Shown: piece after piece, positions 1 through 8,934 of the stretch
Layout of the letters: every line of letters starts with the position of its first letter
Numbering within the stretch: the stretch's first letter is position 1
Assembly: GCA_937928685.1 (NCBI GenBank)
Contig: CALGJU010000246.1
Location: 1-54,193, forward strand
Source: an uncultured Granulosicoccaceae bacterium
Lineage (GTDB): Bacteria; Pseudomonadota; Gammaproteobacteria; Granulosicoccales; Granulosicoccaceae
Direction: 5' to 3'
Length of the DNA: 54,193 nucleotides
Notes under the pieces: generated by a model
What the model was told of the DNA's origin: nothing
Seen by the model: the letters and a program-made list of their open reading frames with translations, nothing else
Database searches by the model: none
Program-made: the position numbers and the translations under genes

Positions 1-99
1 TCTGATCCCATAGTGATCTCTTGCGTTGTACTGGTAGTATTTATATAGCGGTATTTCAGTGCACTACGGTTACGCAATGCACATTTGTCATTCTCTCAG

Positions 100-1110
100 C
101 TATTGCCACATCGGCTTGATTCCGACAGCGTCGTACAGTTCTGCCATAAAAGGCTGACTCAATGCTCGTGCTCGGGTGGCACCCTGCTCTAATACTTCTC
201 CAATCAATTTCGGCTGACTCATCAGCTCGTTGTACTTATCTCGGGGTTCAGCGAGTATTTCATTCAAATGCTCAAACAAATACTGTTTCATATCACCCCA
301 GCCGATTCCCTCAGCATAGCGCGCAGATACTGACTCTATTTGCTCTGGCGTGGCAAACGAACTGTATATTTCAAACAAGGTGTTGCCATCGGTGTCTTTA
401 GGCTCACCCGGTTCCAAAGAATTGGTTTTAATTTTCATGATCAACTTGCGAAATTTTTTCTCTGGCGCAAACAACGGTATGGTGTTGTTGTAACTTTTGC
501 TCATTTTCCGACCATCGAGCCCTGACAGCAATGCTGTGGATGCATCGACCTGTGCCTCTGGAAGCACAAAATGCTCGCCATAGTGATGATTGAAACGCTG
601 CGCCATATCACGAGCCATCTCAATGTGCTGCACTTGATCTTTTCCCACTGGCACTTTGTGAGCTTTGAACATCAAAATGTCTGCAGCCATCAACACCGGA
701 TAGCTGAACAAACCCATGGTGATGCCTTTGTCCGGATCCTTTGCATTCGACTCCTCATTCTCTTGCACCACCGCCTTGTAGGCATGAGCACGGTTCAGCA
801 GTCCCTTGGAAGCTTGACACGACAACAACCACGCCAGGGCCGGAATTTCCGGTATGTCTGACTGACAATAAAATACCGCTCGATCAGTATCGAGCCCGAG
901 CGCCAGCCACGCCGCTGCGATTTCCATCCGGGATTGGCGCACTTCCTCCGGCGAAATACCTTTTATCAAGGCATGCAAATCTGCGAGGAAGTAGAAATGC
1001 TCTGTGCCGGATTTCTGGCTCGCTTCAATCGCCGGGCGGATCGCGCCAGCATAATTACCCAGGTGTGGTGTTCCTGTGGTGGTAATTCCAGTTAGGTAAA
1101 CCTGATTCAT
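100..1110 (-). CDS. trpS: Tryptophanyl-tRNA synthetase
   Basis: Class Ic aminoacyl-tRNA synthetase that charges tRNA-Trp with tryptophan in the cytoplasm. The 336-residue length is normal for bacterial TrpS. The HIGH-type nucleotide-binding signature appears near the N-terminus as TGTPHLGNY, and the KMSKS loop as GRKMSKSYNN near residue 200. Between them is a typical Rossmann core with the stretch GKDQVQHIEMARD, which contacts the tryptophanyl-adenylate site in this family. The gene stands alone at the window edge, reads leftward, and is divergent from the exopolysaccharide arm that starts at 1576. The start at 1110 gives the standard N-terminus. The Shine-Dalgarno upstream is weak. Confidence 0.97.
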   Translation of the reverse strand: MNQVYLTGITTTGTPHLGNYAGAIRPAIEASQKSGTEHFYFLADLHALIKGISPEEVRQSRMEIAAAWLALGLDTDRAVFYCQSDIPEIPALAWLLSCQASKGLLNRAHAYKAVVQENEESNAKDPDKGITMGLFSYPVLMAADILMFKAHKVPVGKDQVQHIEMARDMAQRFNHHYGEHFVLPEAQVDASTALLSGLDGRKMSKSYNNTIPLFAPEKKFRKLIMKIKTNSLEPGEPKDTDGNTLFEIYSSFATPEQIESVSARYAEGIGWGDMKQYLFEHLNEILAEPRDKYNELMSQPKLIGEVLEQGATRARALSQPFMAELYDAVGIKPMWQ

Positions 1111-1575
1111 CCAGGCAAATATCTCGTCTATTCCGGCCGAATTACCGGAGCTACATGTTACCAGCTGTCCACAGAAATAACGTTAAAAGACAACGCTATA
1201 GCTCGTTTTATTATTACGAATTCTACATTTGTCAGCCCCGGCGAACTGTGTCTACACCAAATCATCCCGGAAACGTTGAATTTGCGCTAAAAAAATAAAA
1301 AGCACTTTCAATTATTGTCCTCTGGCGATGTGCCGATATAGACAGGAACGGGTTTGAGTTCTGGGTGCTTGCTCTATAATCAGTCCATCGAGTTGCAACA
1401 ATGTGGCCATGACGTACGCCACACATAGTGCCGCCTGACCAGGGAATGTCAGATGGTGCCTCACCGGATCGATTAATTTTCTTGACAAGACAACTTAACG
1501 ACAGAAGTTGGCAAACGAGTTGCGCTGTTTGCCGATTGCCCGACTTTATGCTCAGGATGTCCGGACTGTCAGTAC
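1111..1575. other. Intergenic region between trpS and the exopolysaccharide locus
   Basis: These 465 bases separate two divergent genes and contain no convincing coding frame. They should hold the trpS promoter and the promoter of the plus-strand glycosyltransferase arm. A consensus -10 hexamer is visible at 1375-1380, described separately. A TTGACA hexamer also occurs near 1490, but no -10 lies at the right distance. No JUMPstart/ops element was found. Confidence 0.6.
1354..1380 (+). promoter_or_regulatory. Candidate sigma70 promoter for the GT4-wzx-GT4 arm
   Basis: A perfect TATAAT lies at 1375-1380 and a TTGAGT at 1354-1359. The 15-bp spacer is shorter than the usual 16-18. It points toward the glycosyltransferase at 1576, leaving a leader of about 190 nt. 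The assignment is by inspection only. Confidence 0.35.
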
Positions 1576-2790
1576 ATGAATAACAAACGACGCGTCGACA
1601 AGATTCGAAGGGATAGCGACCTCAAAGTAGCGATCATTCACGACTGGCTGCCTCTGGTGGGCGGCGCCGAGCGTGTGCTCGAGCAATTGCTTGAAATCTA
1701 CCCACAGGCCGAAATCTACACCCTGTTCGACTTCGTCTCACGTACAGACGCGCCCTTTCTGGCAAATAAGAAAGTCACCACCAGCTTCTTACAGAAATTC
1801 CCTAAAGTCAGCAGGTACTACAGGAACTTGCTGCCTTTTTTCCCTTTTGCGATAGAACAGTTTGATCTGCGCCAGTATGAGCTTATTTTATCCTCAAGTT
1901 CTGCTGTCGCCAAAGGCGTCATTTCGTCTCCTGATCAGACTCATGTCTGCTACTGCCATTCACCAATGCGCTACGCATGGGATCTGCAGGCTCACTACCT
2001 GAAACACACCGGAATGAGCTCTGGTGTACGTTCAACCTTTATTCGCTACGTACTGTACAAGTTGCGCATATGGGATGTGGTGTCTTCTCACCGGGTTGAT
2101 TCGTTCATTGCCAATTCTTCCTATATTGCTGAGCGAATAAGAAAAACCTACCGGCGCGAATCCACCGTGATTAACCCTCCGGTTAATATTTCCCGCTTCC
2201 AGCTGCAGAGCAACAAGGAAGGATATTACTTTGCCGCCTCACGCCAGGTTCCGTACAAAAGAATTGATCTTATCGTTGAGGCATTCAAGCAAATGCCAGA
2301 TAAGAGATTAATTGTCATTGGTGACGGACCGGAACATAAAAAAATCAAAGCACTGGCAGGCCCGAATGTGGAGATACTCGGTTATCAGCCCGATGCAGTG
2401 ATGGTTGATTACATGCGCCGCGCTAAAGCATTCATCTTTGCCGCACAGGAAGACTTCGGTATTCTGCCGGTTGAAGCACAGGCTTGCGGTACACCAGTGA
2501 TTGCCTTCGGCAGAGGGGGCGCCAGGGAAACCGTGCTCGACAAACGTACCGGCTTACTTTTTGATGAGCAAACCGTTCCCTCACTGCTGGATGCAATTGA
2601 AAGGTTCGAACGACTACAAGACAAGTTCAACTCGGCGGACATTAGACGCCATGCCTCTAGTTTTTCAAATGAGCGATTTCGCAGAGATATCAAAAACTTT
2701 ATCGATCAACAATTAAACGAGAGTGAAAGGAATAAGTTCAGACCAGCGGCATTGGATGGCGCAGAAAACATACCGAATCTGCCTCGTTAG
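1576..2790 (+). CDS. Glycosyltransferase family 4 (WbaZ/mannosyltransferase-like)
   Basis: Retaining GT-B glycosyltransferase expected to add a nucleotide-activated sugar (mannose-like donor by family resemblance) to a lipid-linked repeat unit on the cytoplasmic face. The N-terminal domain begins after a charged leader with IIHDWLPLVGGAERV, the glycine-rich loop of GT4 enzymes. The C-terminal domain carries the EX7E donor-site motif in EDFGILPVEAQACGTPV (about residues 295-311). The stretch CYCHSPMRYAWD is typical of the WbaZ-like branch. At 404 residues it is full length. It is the first gene of the plus-strand arm and is followed by the flippase. The start at 1576 has a weak ribosome site, so a slightly later start is possible. 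The exact sugar cannot be read from sequence. Confidence 0.88.
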   Translation: MNNKRRVDKIRRDSDLKVAIIHDWLPLVGGAERVLEQLLEIYPQAEIYTLFDFVSRTDAPFLANKKVTTSFLQKFPKVSRYYRNLLPFFPFAIEQFDLRQYELILSSSSAVAKGVISSPDQTHVCYCHSPMRYAWDLQAHYLKHTGMSSGVRSTFIRYVLYKLRIWDVVSSHRVDSFIANSSYIAERIRKTYRRESTVINPPVNISRFQLQSNKEGYYFAASRQVPYKRIDLIVEAFKQMPDKRLIVIGDGPEHKKIKALAGPNVEILGYQPDAVMVDYMRRAKAFIFAAQEDFGILPVEAQACGTPVIAFGRGGARETVLDKRTGLLFDEQTVPSLLDAIERFERLQDKFNSADIRRHASSFSNERFRRDIKNFIDQQLNESERNKFRPAALDGAENIPNLPR

Positions 2791-2919
2791 CAAATAAGTG
2801 AGCAAGCCTTCGCACGGCTTAGTAAACTCTACCCCATCCAGGCGTTGTCATTCTAATGCGAGATCAAAACCATCCTTAAGGCACTCGGCGCAACCTTTTC
2901 CGGTGCACTGGTTACTCTG

Positions 2920-4323
2920 GTGTGCCACTTCTTTACTCTTATGTTTCTTGCACGTGTGCTTGAACAGGAAACTATGGGCTTGTATTTTATAGCCCTGATG
3001 GTTGTTTTTTTGCTCAAGATCATCAGTGACATGGGAGTTGATCTCGCGTTTGTTAAACAGTATCCGGAAGCAACACCCGCGGGACAAAGCAGTTTGCTGC
3101 GAAGTGCCTTTGGCATAAGAATACTGTCTTGCACGTTTTTTTCGATAATTTACCTGTTAGTTGAAAGCTCCGGCAAGGTGTCATTTATCAATGACATCGC
3201 GCACGTCACGGTACTTACTCTTTGTATGTATTGGATGCACAGCTTTCGTGAACTCATCCTGCGACTGCTTCAAGCTGAGAAAATATTCACCGTCTATGCC
3301 GGTGTGCAGGTTCTGGCCGCTATATTAAAAGCTTTGTTAGTGATGGCACTGCTGATGTTTAAAGAGGTGACTGTCAACATGGTGCTGATGGTTGAGGCCT
3401 TCGCGTTCGCAGCATCCATTTGTTATGCAAGCATTCGTATAAAAGACAAGCTGCGGGATGCACTACACGCTAAATTTATCGGCGGTACTGAGCTTTTACG
3501 ATTCGGCTACCCCCTCTACTTAAACGCGATACTCAATCTGGGCAACGAAAAAGTATCACAGTACATCGTCGCAGGTTTTGGCGGACCGATCACCATGGCG
3601 TTTTTTGGTATCGCCGAGCGCCTATCTGACGCAGGCACACGTCTGTTTGAGTCATTCGCAAATGTCTATTATCCATCTCAAACCAGTCATTTCGCCAACA
3701 ATGAAAAACAGCTGGCCACCAATATGGCCATGCGCTCAATGATGTGGGTGAGCTTCGTTATCGGAAGCGCCATTGTCGGCTTTACCATTTTGCGGGAGCC
3801 GGTAATAAAAATATTTTTTACTGAGAAATATCTCTCTGCTGCCAATGCAGCTGCTATGTTTTTCGGTGTTCTATTATTCCGTTCAACCCAGACGTTAATG
3901 GGCTACTTTGGTGTCGCCGCTGGATTAAAATTCCTACCCGTTCGAGTCAGTACTGTCTCGAGCGTGGTAAACGTGGCGATGTGCTTCATTATGTTTAAAA
4001 TGCATGGCTATCAAGGCGCCATCGCAGCACTACTGGTAACGCAAATTTTAATGAACGCTCTGTATTATTTCTGGCTTCGGAAAGCGGGCTTTCCTTTAAA
4101 TATTGAACCTGTAATCACTCTCTGCAGCATCTGTGTTATTGCCGTAGCATTAACCTATATGCTCGAAAATCATTTCTTTATCAGCTTGTTTTTGTTCCCA
4201 CTATATATCGCAGCCTGCTTATGGGCACTTTCTGAACTTAGACATGACCTTTTCGACTTCTGCGGCAAAGCAACCACATTGGTGCAGAACAGACTCTCTA
4301 GTGCCTCCACAAAGAAAGCTTAG
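2920..4323 (+). CDS. wzx: Oligosaccharide flippase (Wzx/MATE-MOP superfamily)
   Basis: Multi-pass inner-membrane protein of the polysaccharide biosynthesis (MOP) superfamily that should flip undecaprenyl-linked repeat units to the periplasm. About 12 hydrophobic segments run along the protein. The phrase RVLEQETMGLYFIAL after the first helix matches the family's ARxLGxxxFGxY pattern. The only standard in-frame start is GTG at 2920, which cuts the first helix in half. The same frame remains open from 2857 and encodes a plausible missing N-terminus (EIKTILKALGATFSGALVTL). An ATG at 2856 is out of that frame by one base. The real protein therefore probably starts near 2856, with an apparent one-base insertion, or uses a non-standard codon. 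It sits between two GT4 genes. Confidence 0.85.
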   Translation: MCHFFTLMFLARVLEQETMGLYFIALMVVFLLKIISDMGVDLAFVKQYPEATPAGQSSLLRSAFGIRILSCTFFSIIYLLVESSGKVSFINDIAHVTVLTLCMYWMHSFRELILRLLQAEKIFTVYAGVQVLAAILKALLVMALLMFKEVTVNMVLMVEAFAFAASICYASIRIKDKLRDALHAKFIGGTELLRFGYPLYLNAILNLGNEKVSQYIVAGFGGPITMAFFGIAERLSDAGTRLFESFANVYYPSQTSHFANNEKQLATNMAMRSMMWVSFVIGSAIVGFTILREPVIKIFFTEKYLSAANAAAMFFGVLLFRSTQTLMGYFGVAAGLKFLPVRVSTVSSVVNVAMCFIMFKMHGYQGAIAALLVTQILMNALYYFWLRKAGFPLNIEPVITLCSICVIAVALTYMLENHFFISLFLFPLYIAACLWALSELRHDLFDFCGKATTLVQNRLSSASTKKA

Positions 4324-4340
4324 CGGCTCGTTAGAATGCA

Positions 4341-5561
4341 ATGAAGATACTATTCCTGACTCCTTATTTACCCTACCCGCTAAACAATGGCGGCTTGATA
4401 CGAGTGCATCATCTACTCGTGAATCTGGCCTCCAAACATCAGGTCACCGCTATTTGCATGGAGCCAGATAACAAGGAACAAGCTGCTGGTATTGGCGTCA
4501 TAGAAAAACGCGGCATAGAAGTAAAGACCGTGCCAGTTGCGATCAATCAGAAACGTGAATTCAAAAGATTTTATCAGCTGTTATCACTATTTTCTTCCAA
4601 GCCCTATCAGTACAAGCAATATCACTCAAAAGCGATGCAACAGACGATCAATGAGCACCTGGCTACAGGTGAATACGATTTATTGTTGGTTGAGTTTTCG
4701 CAAATGGGGTACTACTCCCTCAACACCGATATCCCCAGTTTTGTTGACCAGCATAATGTCGAATATGAAATTATGCATCGCACCTATGAAACTGAAAAAA
4801 ATCCGTTAAGAAAATTGCTCGCCTATAGTGAATGGAAAAAGTACTACGATCAGGAAATAGATAACTGCAATAAATTCACCGGATGTTTAACCACATCAAA
4901 AAGAGATGCGGAAATTCTGCAGAAACGATCAAAAGGTATGCAGTGCCACGTAATACCTAATGGCGTAGACAGTGATTTCTTCCAACCAGACAATACTACC
5001 ATTGATCCAAATATGGTGTTGTTCACCGGCACTATCAGCTACTACCCGAACACTGAAGGCGTGCTCTGGTTCTATAAAAATATCTGGCCTTTAATAAAAA
5101 GTAAAAACCCGGCAGCCACTTTCTGCATCGCGGGAAAGTCACCACCACCGGAAATTCAAAAGCTCACACAAACAGATCAATCAGTCACCGTTACCGGTAT
5201 GGTTGATGATATGCGCGACTACTATAACAAGGCAGCTGTAGTAGTTGTACCGCTTCGCGTAGGCGGTGGAACCCGTCTAAAGATACTGGAAGGCATGGCC
5301 ATGTCAAAAGCCATCATTTCAACCTCTGTCGGGGCAGAAGGCATAGAACACAGCAATGGTGAAAATATTTTACTACGTGATACCCCTGAGGAGTTTAGTG
5401 ATGCTGTGCTGTCTGTAATGACCGACGAAAGCCAACGACGGGCACTGGAAGCAGGTGGCAGAGCGCTTGTGGAAGCAAAATACGACTGGCGCGCTGTGTG
5501 CGACAAGCTATCGGATGTATTTGAAACAGCGCACAAGAATTCTAAAAATAAAGCCGTATAA
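4341..5561 (+). CDS. Glycosyltransferase family 4 (EpsH1/PEP-CTERM-type sugar transferase-like)
   Basis: GT-B glycosyltransferase of 406 residues. The N-terminus MKILFLTPYLPYPLNNGG carries the short glycine loop typical of sugar transferases found with exopolysaccharide/EpsH-type loci. QHNVEYEIM lies in the N-domain, and the C-domain shows VVPLRVGGGTRLKILEGMAM, the donor-phosphate and EX7E-equivalent region of this subgroup. It starts 17 bp after the flippase stop, so the three plus-strand genes form one transcription unit. Its stop lies 3 bp from the stop of the convergent GT2 gene, leaving no room for a terminator between the arms. Substrate is unknown. Confidence 0.87.
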   Translation: MKILFLTPYLPYPLNNGGLIRVHHLLVNLASKHQVTAICMEPDNKEQAAGIGVIEKRGIEVKTVPVAINQKREFKRFYQLLSLFSSKPYQYKQYHSKAMQQTINEHLATGEYDLLLVEFSQMGYYSLNTDIPSFVDQHNVEYEIMHRTYETEKNPLRKLLAYSEWKKYYDQEIDNCNKFTGCLTTSKRDAEILQKRSKGMQCHVIPNGVDSDFFQPDNTTIDPNMVLFTGTISYYPNTEGVLWFYKNIWPLIKSKNPAATFCIAGKSPPPEIQKLTQTDQSVTVTGMVDDMRDYYNKAAVVVVPLRVGGGTRLKILEGMAMSKAIISTSVGAEGIEHSNGENILLRDTPEEFSDAVLSVMTDESQRRALEAGGRALVEAKYDWRAVCDKLSDVFETAHKNSKNKAV

Positions 5562-5564
5562 ACT

Positions 5565-6473
5565 TCACTTATTACCGTAAAGCTCAACGGTATTTCTATT
5601 ACCGACTATCGCTGTTTTCAGCTTCTCTACATTGCGCAAAAAAAGTACATACCAGCGCAGGTAGCGCTTCTTTCCAAGTGGAATATGTAACACAGTGAGA
5701 ACACCATAGCCGGCGATTTGTGCAAGTACGAAAATCCCTGTTTTAATATAAGCAATACCACTTTGCTTAGACCAGAGATAACTATGATGAGTTTGGCCAA
5801 TCCGTATATTCTGTTTTTTGATATATTCAAAATTTAGCCGATCACTCTCAACTGTCTCTTCCACAACAGCGTGTGCATCATAGATAAATCGACCACCGTC
5901 TTTGTATATCCGGTGAAAAAAATCAGTATCCTCTCCTCCTGATTTTCCGAAAAACGGATCAAATCGAAAGTCTTTTTCTTTCACCCACCGTGCTTTCAGC
6001 AGGGCATTAGAGGTTGCGCCTTTTTTCTGGCTTGAGCCATGTGCGTGCGAGTCTTTGCCAAACAGATCACCAGCCACAATCCATTCAGGAGCAGAGTCAG
6101 GATAGTGCACAACTACTTTCCCAAAAACACCATCTACCTGATGTTTATCAAGCGTTGCTATCAGCCTGGAAAGCCACAGATTGTCACTTGCCCATTCATC
6201 ATCGTCAATAAACGCAAGTAATTCTCCATTGGCATTTTCCATGGTGCTATTACGCACCTCGGCAAGGTTTCTAACGCTATTGGCAAAGTATCTTATGGGT
6301 ACCTCTTGCGAATGGAATTTTTCACATGCCGCCCGCCCGGACTCCTCCACATCGTTGTCAACTACCACAACCTCCAGCGTGTAGCCCTGCGGCAATTTCT
6401 GAGCTACCACACTTTTGAGGGTTTTCTCCAAAGTGGCTCTTTTATAAGTACACATGCAAATCGAAACAAGCAT
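5565..6473 (-). CDS. Glycosyltransferase family 2
   Basis: Inverting GT-A glycosyltransferase of 302 residues and last gene of the minus-strand exopolysaccharide operon. The N-terminal nucleotide-binding strand is VSICMCTYKRATLEKTL. VVVVDND is followed by AFIDDDEWA, the DXD-type metal/donor site. GGEDTDFFHRI near residue 180 fits the family's ED catalytic-base motif. A hydrophobic segment near residue 240 (GIFVLAQIAGYGVLTVLHI) suggests membrane association. The start lies 4 bp after the Alg13-like stop. It should extend the repeat unit, but the sugar cannot be assigned. Confidence 0.9.
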   Translation of the reverse strand: MLVSICMCTYKRATLEKTLKSVVAQKLPQGYTLEVVVVDNDVEESGRAACEKFHSQEVPIRYFANSVRNLAEVRNSTMENANGELLAFIDDDEWASDNLWLSRLIATLDKHQVDGVFGKVVVHYPDSAPEWIVAGDLFGKDSHAHGSSQKKGATSNALLKARWVKEKDFRFDPFFGKSGGEDTDFFHRIYKDGGRFIYDAHAVVEETVESDRLNFEYIKKQNIRIGQTHHSYLWSKQSGIAYIKTGIFVLAQIAGYGVLTVLHIPLGKKRYLRWYVLFLRNVEKLKTAIVGNRNTVELYGNK

Positions 6474-6477
6474 TGCG

Positions 6478-6978
6478 TTATCCAGTCAGCTTAAGGTTGA
6501 CGATACGTGCAAGCTCATAATTAGTGATATCTACAGGCTCTGAAAGCACGTTATCGTCTAATATTTTTTGATAGTCTAGCTGTGGAAATTCATCATTCGG
6601 AAATACTACATGCATTCTCGAGTTTTTAAGCTCTGCAGCAATCTGCAATTGATGATCATCTGAGAACTCTTTGTGTTCAGCAACCCGGGGCACAAAGATC
6701 ACACGCTTGCGATATTTAAGCATGAGGTTAAGGCTGCCAATACCACAATGACTGATAACAAGCGCACTGCGTCGGACTAAGTCCTCCATATCAGCACGGG
6801 GTATCAACGTTTCCACTACGCCGGATGCAGGTGGCTGATCTGCGGTACAAGAACCAGTTTGCACAAACCATTCACAGCGTGAATCGTTGTACAGCGGGTC
6901 GTTTTTTATGTGGTTGTAGAGTCGGGTGAAGGGGTAATCATTGGTACCCATTGTCACCAAGATCAAAGGCTTGACCAT
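6478..6978 (-). CDS. Alg13/PssE-like glycosyltransferase catalytic subunit
   Basis: Small GT28 C-terminal domain protein, about 166 residues from the chosen ATG at 6978 (MVKPLILVTMGTNDYPF). The motif LVTMGTNDYPF and the stretch VISHCGIGSLNLML are the UDP-sugar binding elements of the Alg13/PssE/CpsG family. In eukaryotes Alg13 pairs with membrane-bound Alg14; in bacteria PssE pairs with PssD and often transfers glucuronic acid or a similar sugar onto a lipid-linked acceptor. An earlier in-frame start would extend it by 23 residues deep into the Alg14-like gene and does not match the family. The chosen start still overlaps the upstream gene by 41 bp out of frame, implying translational coupling. 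Confidence 0.88.
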   Translation of the reverse strand: MVKPLILVTMGTNDYPFTRLYNHIKNDPLYNDSRCEWFVQTGSCTADQPPASGVVETLIPRADMEDLVRRSALVISHCGIGSLNLMLKYRKRVIFVPRVAEHKEFSDDHQLQIAAELKNSRMHVVFPNDEFPQLDYQKILDDNVLSEPVDITNYELARIVNLKLTG

Positions 6979-7417
6979 GGTATTCGGCTCCACTGTACTT
7001 GTTAGCTGTTTCCTGCCACTGGCAGAGAAAGGAATCAAAGAGGCCAAGCTTTTGTATTAACTTACCAGAGTTTGATAGCTCGGTAACTCGCGACATCGTA
7101 TCCAGGTATACAAAACGCGTACGTGTAAGCTTGGCGAGCAAAGCGAAAGGCAAACAAATCGGCCCACCCGTGCTGAACATCGCCTGGGGTCTTTCTTGTA
7201 AAAGAATACGTGCCGCGCTAAAAACATTTAACGCATGAATCAACACGTTACTCTGGGTATCACGGATAGTATGTATGCGAGCAAAGCGGCTACCTTCAAG
7301 CATATTTTTGTTAGTCACCAACGCCAACTCAAGCTCAACTGTGCTGGTGGCACACATCGCCTGGGTTAAATGCCCACCGGATGAGGCCACTACGAGAATT
7401 ACAGGTTTTCGCTTCAT
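6938..7417 (-). CDS. Alg14/PssD-like glycosyltransferase anchoring subunit
   Basis: Partner of the Alg13-like protein encoded just downstream. It starts MKRKPVILVVASSGGHLTQAM, with the SSGGH motif of the Alg14/PssD family. MFSTGGPICLPFALLAKL follows, the hydrophobic segment used to anchor the two-part enzyme to the membrane. The ATG at 7417 is preferred over a GTG six codons earlier because GGTGAG lies at a workable distance and the family begins here. Together the two products form one glycosyltransferase split over two overlapping genes. The acceptor is probably an undecaprenyl-pyrophosphate-linked glycan. Donor sugar is inferred only by family. Confidence 0.88.
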   Translation of the reverse strand: MKRKPVILVVASSGGHLTQAMCATSTVELELALVTNKNMLEGSRFARIHTIRDTQSNVLIHALNVFSAARILLQERPQAMFSTGGPICLPFALLAKLTRTRFVYLDTMSRVTELSNSGKLIQKLGLFDSFLCQWQETANKYSGAEYHGQAFDLGDNGYQ

Positions 7418-7464
7418 ACTCGTCTCACCGTGCACTTTTTGCCTATAACCACCACAGTTACCGC

Positions 7465-8832
7465 TTAACTATTTCTGACAAATGCATTGGCAGGCAAATT
7501 ATCCGGTTCAGGTTCTTCCGCTACAGGATTCGCGCCAAATCTCGCCATGAAATCAGGTTTCTGCGCATGCGAGTAAAGTATGTTCATTATGCCAATGATC
7601 ATCAGCACCCACACGAAATGCAATCCGTGAACGAACGACGTCTCCAGGCAGTTGTGCAGCATAGCGTAGGCAATCATTCCGGATGACAGGGGATCAGCCG
7701 AGTTTTTAGTAATTGAAAGAAAAGTCCACAGCCCTAACAACCAGAACACTGTAGCAAAGACTCCCATTTCCAAAACTAAATCGATAAAGCCACTATGCGC
7801 AGTGTGTAACAACTGATAGTAGGAATATTTAATATCCAACGCCTCTGGAACAGCACCCACACCCCAGTAAGCGCCATAGGCTGTGCCGAACATCCAGTTC
7901 TTTTTAATGTCTGTTAACAGGTGAAACCAGATTCCGGTTCGCCCTGTCAGCGCATCTTCCGGGAGAATACTCCGGTAGAACTCTATGGGCGACTCACCCA
8001 ATCCGAACAACAGCATCGGAAAAAACACCATTATAAAAAGCCACAAAACAATTACAGCAACCGACACATAACGCAGTAAATGTTTAGAGAGTAACGCCAG
8101 CGGTATCAACAATACTACGAATCCAATCGGTGTTTTAGAACCACTGATTATCATCAGGAATCCCCATCCCAGAATACAAAACAAAGCAATGTTCTTTTCC
8201 CTGGCTGTCTCTGCGTAGTAACGATGGGTACACACAGCGATCAACAGGAATGCACCGGCGATTCCACCAAACTCATTTTTAGCGGAATGCAACCCGGTAA
8301 AGTTGCCGTAAATATCAAACGAAATATGAGGCATCAACAGAAACAACATTTCGTAGACCAAAAGACAAACAGAAAAAATCTGTAAATGGTTAACGAAACG
8401 ATTTTGGGAACGACTGATCACCACCATTCCCGCTACTGATGTGAACAGTAACACCTGACGTATCGCACGACGCAGCGTATCGTCAGGGGAGTCCGACCAT
8501 AAGACTGACGCCAATAGAAAAAAGCCAAACAGCAGCAGCGGCAGCAGCAAGCTGATATAAGTATTCAACACCTTTCTGGACCGGATAATCCACACCAGAC
8601 AGACGACGGTGAAAATTGGCAGCAACAATTGCTTCCACAATGCCGCACTGGAACTCACTATTTCGAGGCGAAGTTCCAGATCTCTAGCCATTAAAGCCGA
8701 CTTTGCACGCAGATCAGGAGTGAATGCTTTAGTAACCCACGCAAGCAGTAGAAATAACGGCAGTCCCTGCAAAAAGAGGGTGAGCTTACGCGTTGATACA
8801 CGCAATGGCCCATGGCTGCGAACGTAATTCAT
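7465..8832 (-). CDS. O-antigen ligase/polymerase family protein (Wzy/ExoQ-like)
   Basis: Polytopic inner-membrane protein of 455 residues with about 10-12 hydrophobic segments and a large periplasmic loop in the second half. The loop region GRTGIWFHLLTDIKKNW and the later TAHSGFIDLVLEMG carry the arginine and histidine positions typical of the Wzy_C/O-antigen ligase superfamily. In a locus with a Wzx-like flippase and Wza/Wzc, the likely role is polymerisation of flipped repeat units rather than ligation to lipid A. It lies between wzc, from which a strong hairpin separates it, and the Alg14-like gene. Polymerase versus ligase cannot be decided from sequence. Confidence 0.88.
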   Translation of the reverse strand: MNYVRSHGPLRVSTRKLTLFLQGLPLFLLLAWVTKAFTPDLRAKSALMARDLELRLEIVSSSAALWKQLLLPIFTVVCLVWIIRSRKVLNTYISLLLPLLLFGFFLLASVLWSDSPDDTLRRAIRQVLLFTSVAGMVVISRSQNRFVNHLQIFSVCLLVYEMLFLLMPHISFDIYGNFTGLHSAKNEFGGIAGAFLLIAVCTHRYYAETAREKNIALFCILGWGFLMIISGSKTPIGFVVLLIPLALLSKHLLRYVSVAVIVLWLFIMVFFPMLLFGLGESPIEFYRSILPEDALTGRTGIWFHLLTDIKKNWMFGTAYGAYWGVGAVPEALDIKYSYYQLLHTAHSGFIDLVLEMGVFATVFWLLGLWTFLSITKNSADPLSSGMIAYAMLHNCLETSFVHGLHFVWVLMIIGIMNILYSHAQKPDFMARFGANPVAEEPEPDNLPANAFVRNS

Positions 8833-8895
8833 GGCAGCAACTCTACGTCGAATATACAGGCTACAGTCCCGCCAGCCAAAGCGGTGCGGGGCATA

Positions 8896-8924
8896 GCTGA
8901 GCAGTTATATTTCAACTGCTCAGC
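8896..8924 (-). other. Strong RNA hairpin between wzc and the polymerase gene
   Basis: A perfect 11-bp stem (arms 8896-8906 and 8914-8924) with a 7-nt loop begins 10 nt after the wzc stop codon. On the transcribed strand it is not followed by a U-run, so it is not a classical terminator. It could protect the 3' end of the upstream message or lower expression of the polymerase. A second, weaker CCCGC/GCGGG pairing follows at about 8865-8888. Confidence 0.55.
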
Positions 8925-8934
8925 CTTCAGTGCT

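Noticed and set aside
6979-7047. Longer start for the Alg13-like protein
   Set aside because: The extra 23 residues do not match the family and would extend the overlap with the Alg14-like gene to 110 bp.
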